From Rhodospirillaceae bacterium (GTDB taxonomy: Bacteria; Pseudomonadota; Alphaproteobacteria; SP197): a stretch of 7,486 nt of DNA. Under the pieces are notes generated by a model. It saw only the letters and a list, made by a program, of their open reading frames with translations, searched no databases and had not been told where the DNA came from. The stretch is from the NCBI GenBank assembly GCA_018700655.1, contig JABIUG010000526.1, positions 1 through 7,486 on the forward strand. Direction: 5' to 3'. A program made the position numbers and the translations under genes. Positions 6,619-7,486 of this stretch are shown here, piece after piece (position 1 is the stretch's first letter; every line of letters starts with the position of its first letter).

Positions 6619-7011
6619 ATGGCCCAGACGGTCAAGGACATGATGATGGCGGCCCGTGACGGGTTGGTCGAACTGTCGCCGCAGGAAGCACAGGCCCGAC
6701 TTGAGGCCGATGATGCCGTGTTTGTCGATGTGCGTGACGGGCTGGAAGTGAAGTCCAGTGGCACCCTGCCGGGGGCCGTTGTTGCTTCGCGGGGCATGCT
6801 GGAGTTTTTCCTGGATCCTGCGATGCCGATGCACGATGCCCGGCTCAAGTCAGGCAAGACCGTGATCTTCTATTGTGCGTCGGGTGGCCGCTCTGCGCTC
6901 TCTTCCAAGACGGCCCGTGACATGGGTTACGACGATGTTGCCCATATCGCCGGTGGGTTTGGAGCATGGGCCGGCGAGGGCCGACCCGTCGATTCAGGGG
7001 TGGGCCGATGA
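6619..7011 (+). CDS. Single-domain rhodanese-like sulfurtransferase
   Basis: This 130-residue cytoplasmic protein is one rhodanese domain with no signal peptide. The strand VFVDVRD (34-40) carries the conserved aspartate/arginine pair. The active-site loop C86-A-S-G-G-R-S follows the strand TVIFY and has the catalytic cysteine and the six-residue loop size typical of sulfurtransferases rather than of Cdc25-type phosphatases. The closing AGGFGAWAGEGRPV segment (111-124) is also characteristic. Such proteins transfer sulfane sulfur from a donor such as thiosulfate to a thiophilic acceptor; the physiological partner is not evident. ATG 6619 is supported by GAGGAG six bases upstream. An upstream extension of the open frame is antisense to the ClC gene and is not coding. 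The stop overlaps the next gene's ATG by 4 bases, so the two are probably co-translated. Confidence 0.93.
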   Translation: MAQTVKDMMMAARDGLVELSPQEAQARLEADDAVFVDVRDGLEVKSSGTLPGAVVASRGMLEFFLDPAMPMHDARLKSGKTVIFYCASGGRSALSSKTARDMGYDDVAHIAGGFGAWAGEGRPVDSGVGR

Positions 7012-7486
7012 CAAGCGATAACAACGACGGCGTCGGCCTTTCACTGGCTGAAGTCGCCGATCTCACGCGACGAGTCCTGATCGCCTGCGGCACGGGCCCT
7101 GCCAATGCGGAATCCGTTGTGGATTCGGTCGTGGCAGCTGAAGCGGACGGCATTCACAGCCACGGTCTGGCGCGTCTTCCGACCTATGCCGAACATGTCC
7201 TGTGCGGCAAGGTCGATGGCAAGGCGCAGCCCGGCTTGAGCCTGCCACGGCCGGGTGCTGTGGTGGTCGATGCCGCCTGTGGTTTTGCCCATCCTGCGAT
7301 TGATCTGGGCCTTGCCAGTCTGGTCGAAGCCGCCCGTGATTGCGGTGTCGCGGCCATGACGGTGACCAATTCCTACAATTGTGGTGTCGCGGGCTATCAC
7401 GTCGAGCGGATTGCACAGCAGGGCATGCTTGCTCTGGGGTTCGTGAATGCGCCGGCGGCGATCGCTCCATGGGGCGGCAAGAAAGG
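7008..7486 (+). CDS. Ldh_2 / malate-L-lactate dehydrogenase-like NAD(P)-dependent oxidoreductase, N-terminal part (cut by window edge)
   Basis: The 159 visible residues belong to the Ldh_2 family of NAD(P)H-dependent 2-oxoacid reductases, which includes sulfolactate and ureidoglycolate dehydrogenases and piperideine-2-carboxylate reductase. This family is unrelated to classical Rossmann lactate dehydrogenase. Signatures are the N-terminal helical region, ADGIHSHGLARLPTY (46-60) with His52 and Arg56 at the expected substrate site, NSYNCGVAGYH (121-131) and NAPAAIAPWGGKK (147-159). Many relatives have NSxH where this protein has NSYN, so Asn124 replaces a commonly conserved histidine; I recall similar NSYNCG forms, so this is probably a subfamily trait. 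The ATG overlaps the rhodanese stop (ATGA) with an AGGGG ribosome site about 7 bases upstream. The exact substrate cannot be assigned, and the C-terminal half is outside the window. Confidence 0.92.
   Translation, partial: MTSDNNDGVGLSLAEVADLTRRVLIACGTGPANAESVVDSVVAAEADGIHSHGLARLPTYAEHVLCGKVDGKAQPGLSLPRPGAVVVDAACGFAHPAIDLGLASLVEAARDCGVAAMTVTNSYNCGVAGYHVERIAQQGMLALGFVNAPAAIAPWGGKK

Noticed and set aside
6526..6834. Upstream extension of the ClC reading frame by 103 residues
   Set aside because: The extension is antisense to the rhodanese start, its sequence is not membrane-like until the final residues, and ATG 6525 begins exactly at the first transmembrane helix.

Overview
The window looks like chromosomal DNA of a GC-rich proteobacterium, most likely an alphaproteobacterium. 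The grounds are high GC with G/C-rich third codon positions, a TakP-like TRAP uptake operon behind a Tat-type signal peptide, an L-2-hydroxyglutarate-oxidase-like flavoenzyme, and an Ldh_2 dehydrogenase of a form I associate with alphaproteobacteria. The taxonomic call is inference. No tRNA, rRNA, insertion sequence, CRISPR array or phage gene is visible.

Left part (1-3528, minus strand): a TRAP transporter operon read right to left. The order is dctP (periplasmic binding protein), dctQ (small permease), dctM (large permease) and the start of an amidase gene that runs off the left edge. dctQ/dctM overlap by 4 bases and dctM/amidase by 1 base, which suggests translational coupling. A perfect GC-rich hairpin lies between dctP and dctQ. 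The main anomaly is in dctP: an in-frame amber codon at 3391-3393 separates an intact Tat signal peptide from an otherwise intact binding protein.

Middle (3529-4854): a 164-base divergent intergenic region carrying a 15-base palindrome, then a plus-strand FAD oxidoreductase of the L-2-hydroxyglutarate oxidase/dehydrogenase type. It converges on the next gene with 46 bases between stop codons and no clear terminator.

Right part (4855-7486): a minus-strand ClC-type anion channel/transporter. It diverges across 93 bases from a plus-strand pair: a small single-domain rhodanese, overlapping by 4 bases an Ldh_2 (malate/L-lactate dehydrogenase-like) gene cut by the right edge.

A possible common theme is 2-oxo and 2-hydroxy acid metabolism: TakP-like TRAP uptake, an L-2-hydroxyacid-oxidising flavoenzyme, and an Ldh_2 2-oxoacid/2-hydroxyacid dehydrogenase. 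This comes from family membership and proximity only. I see no convincing novel multi-gene system. The observations most worth checking are the dctP amber codon, the dctP-dctQ hairpin, the divergent palindrome and the unusual ClC filter and proton-path residues.
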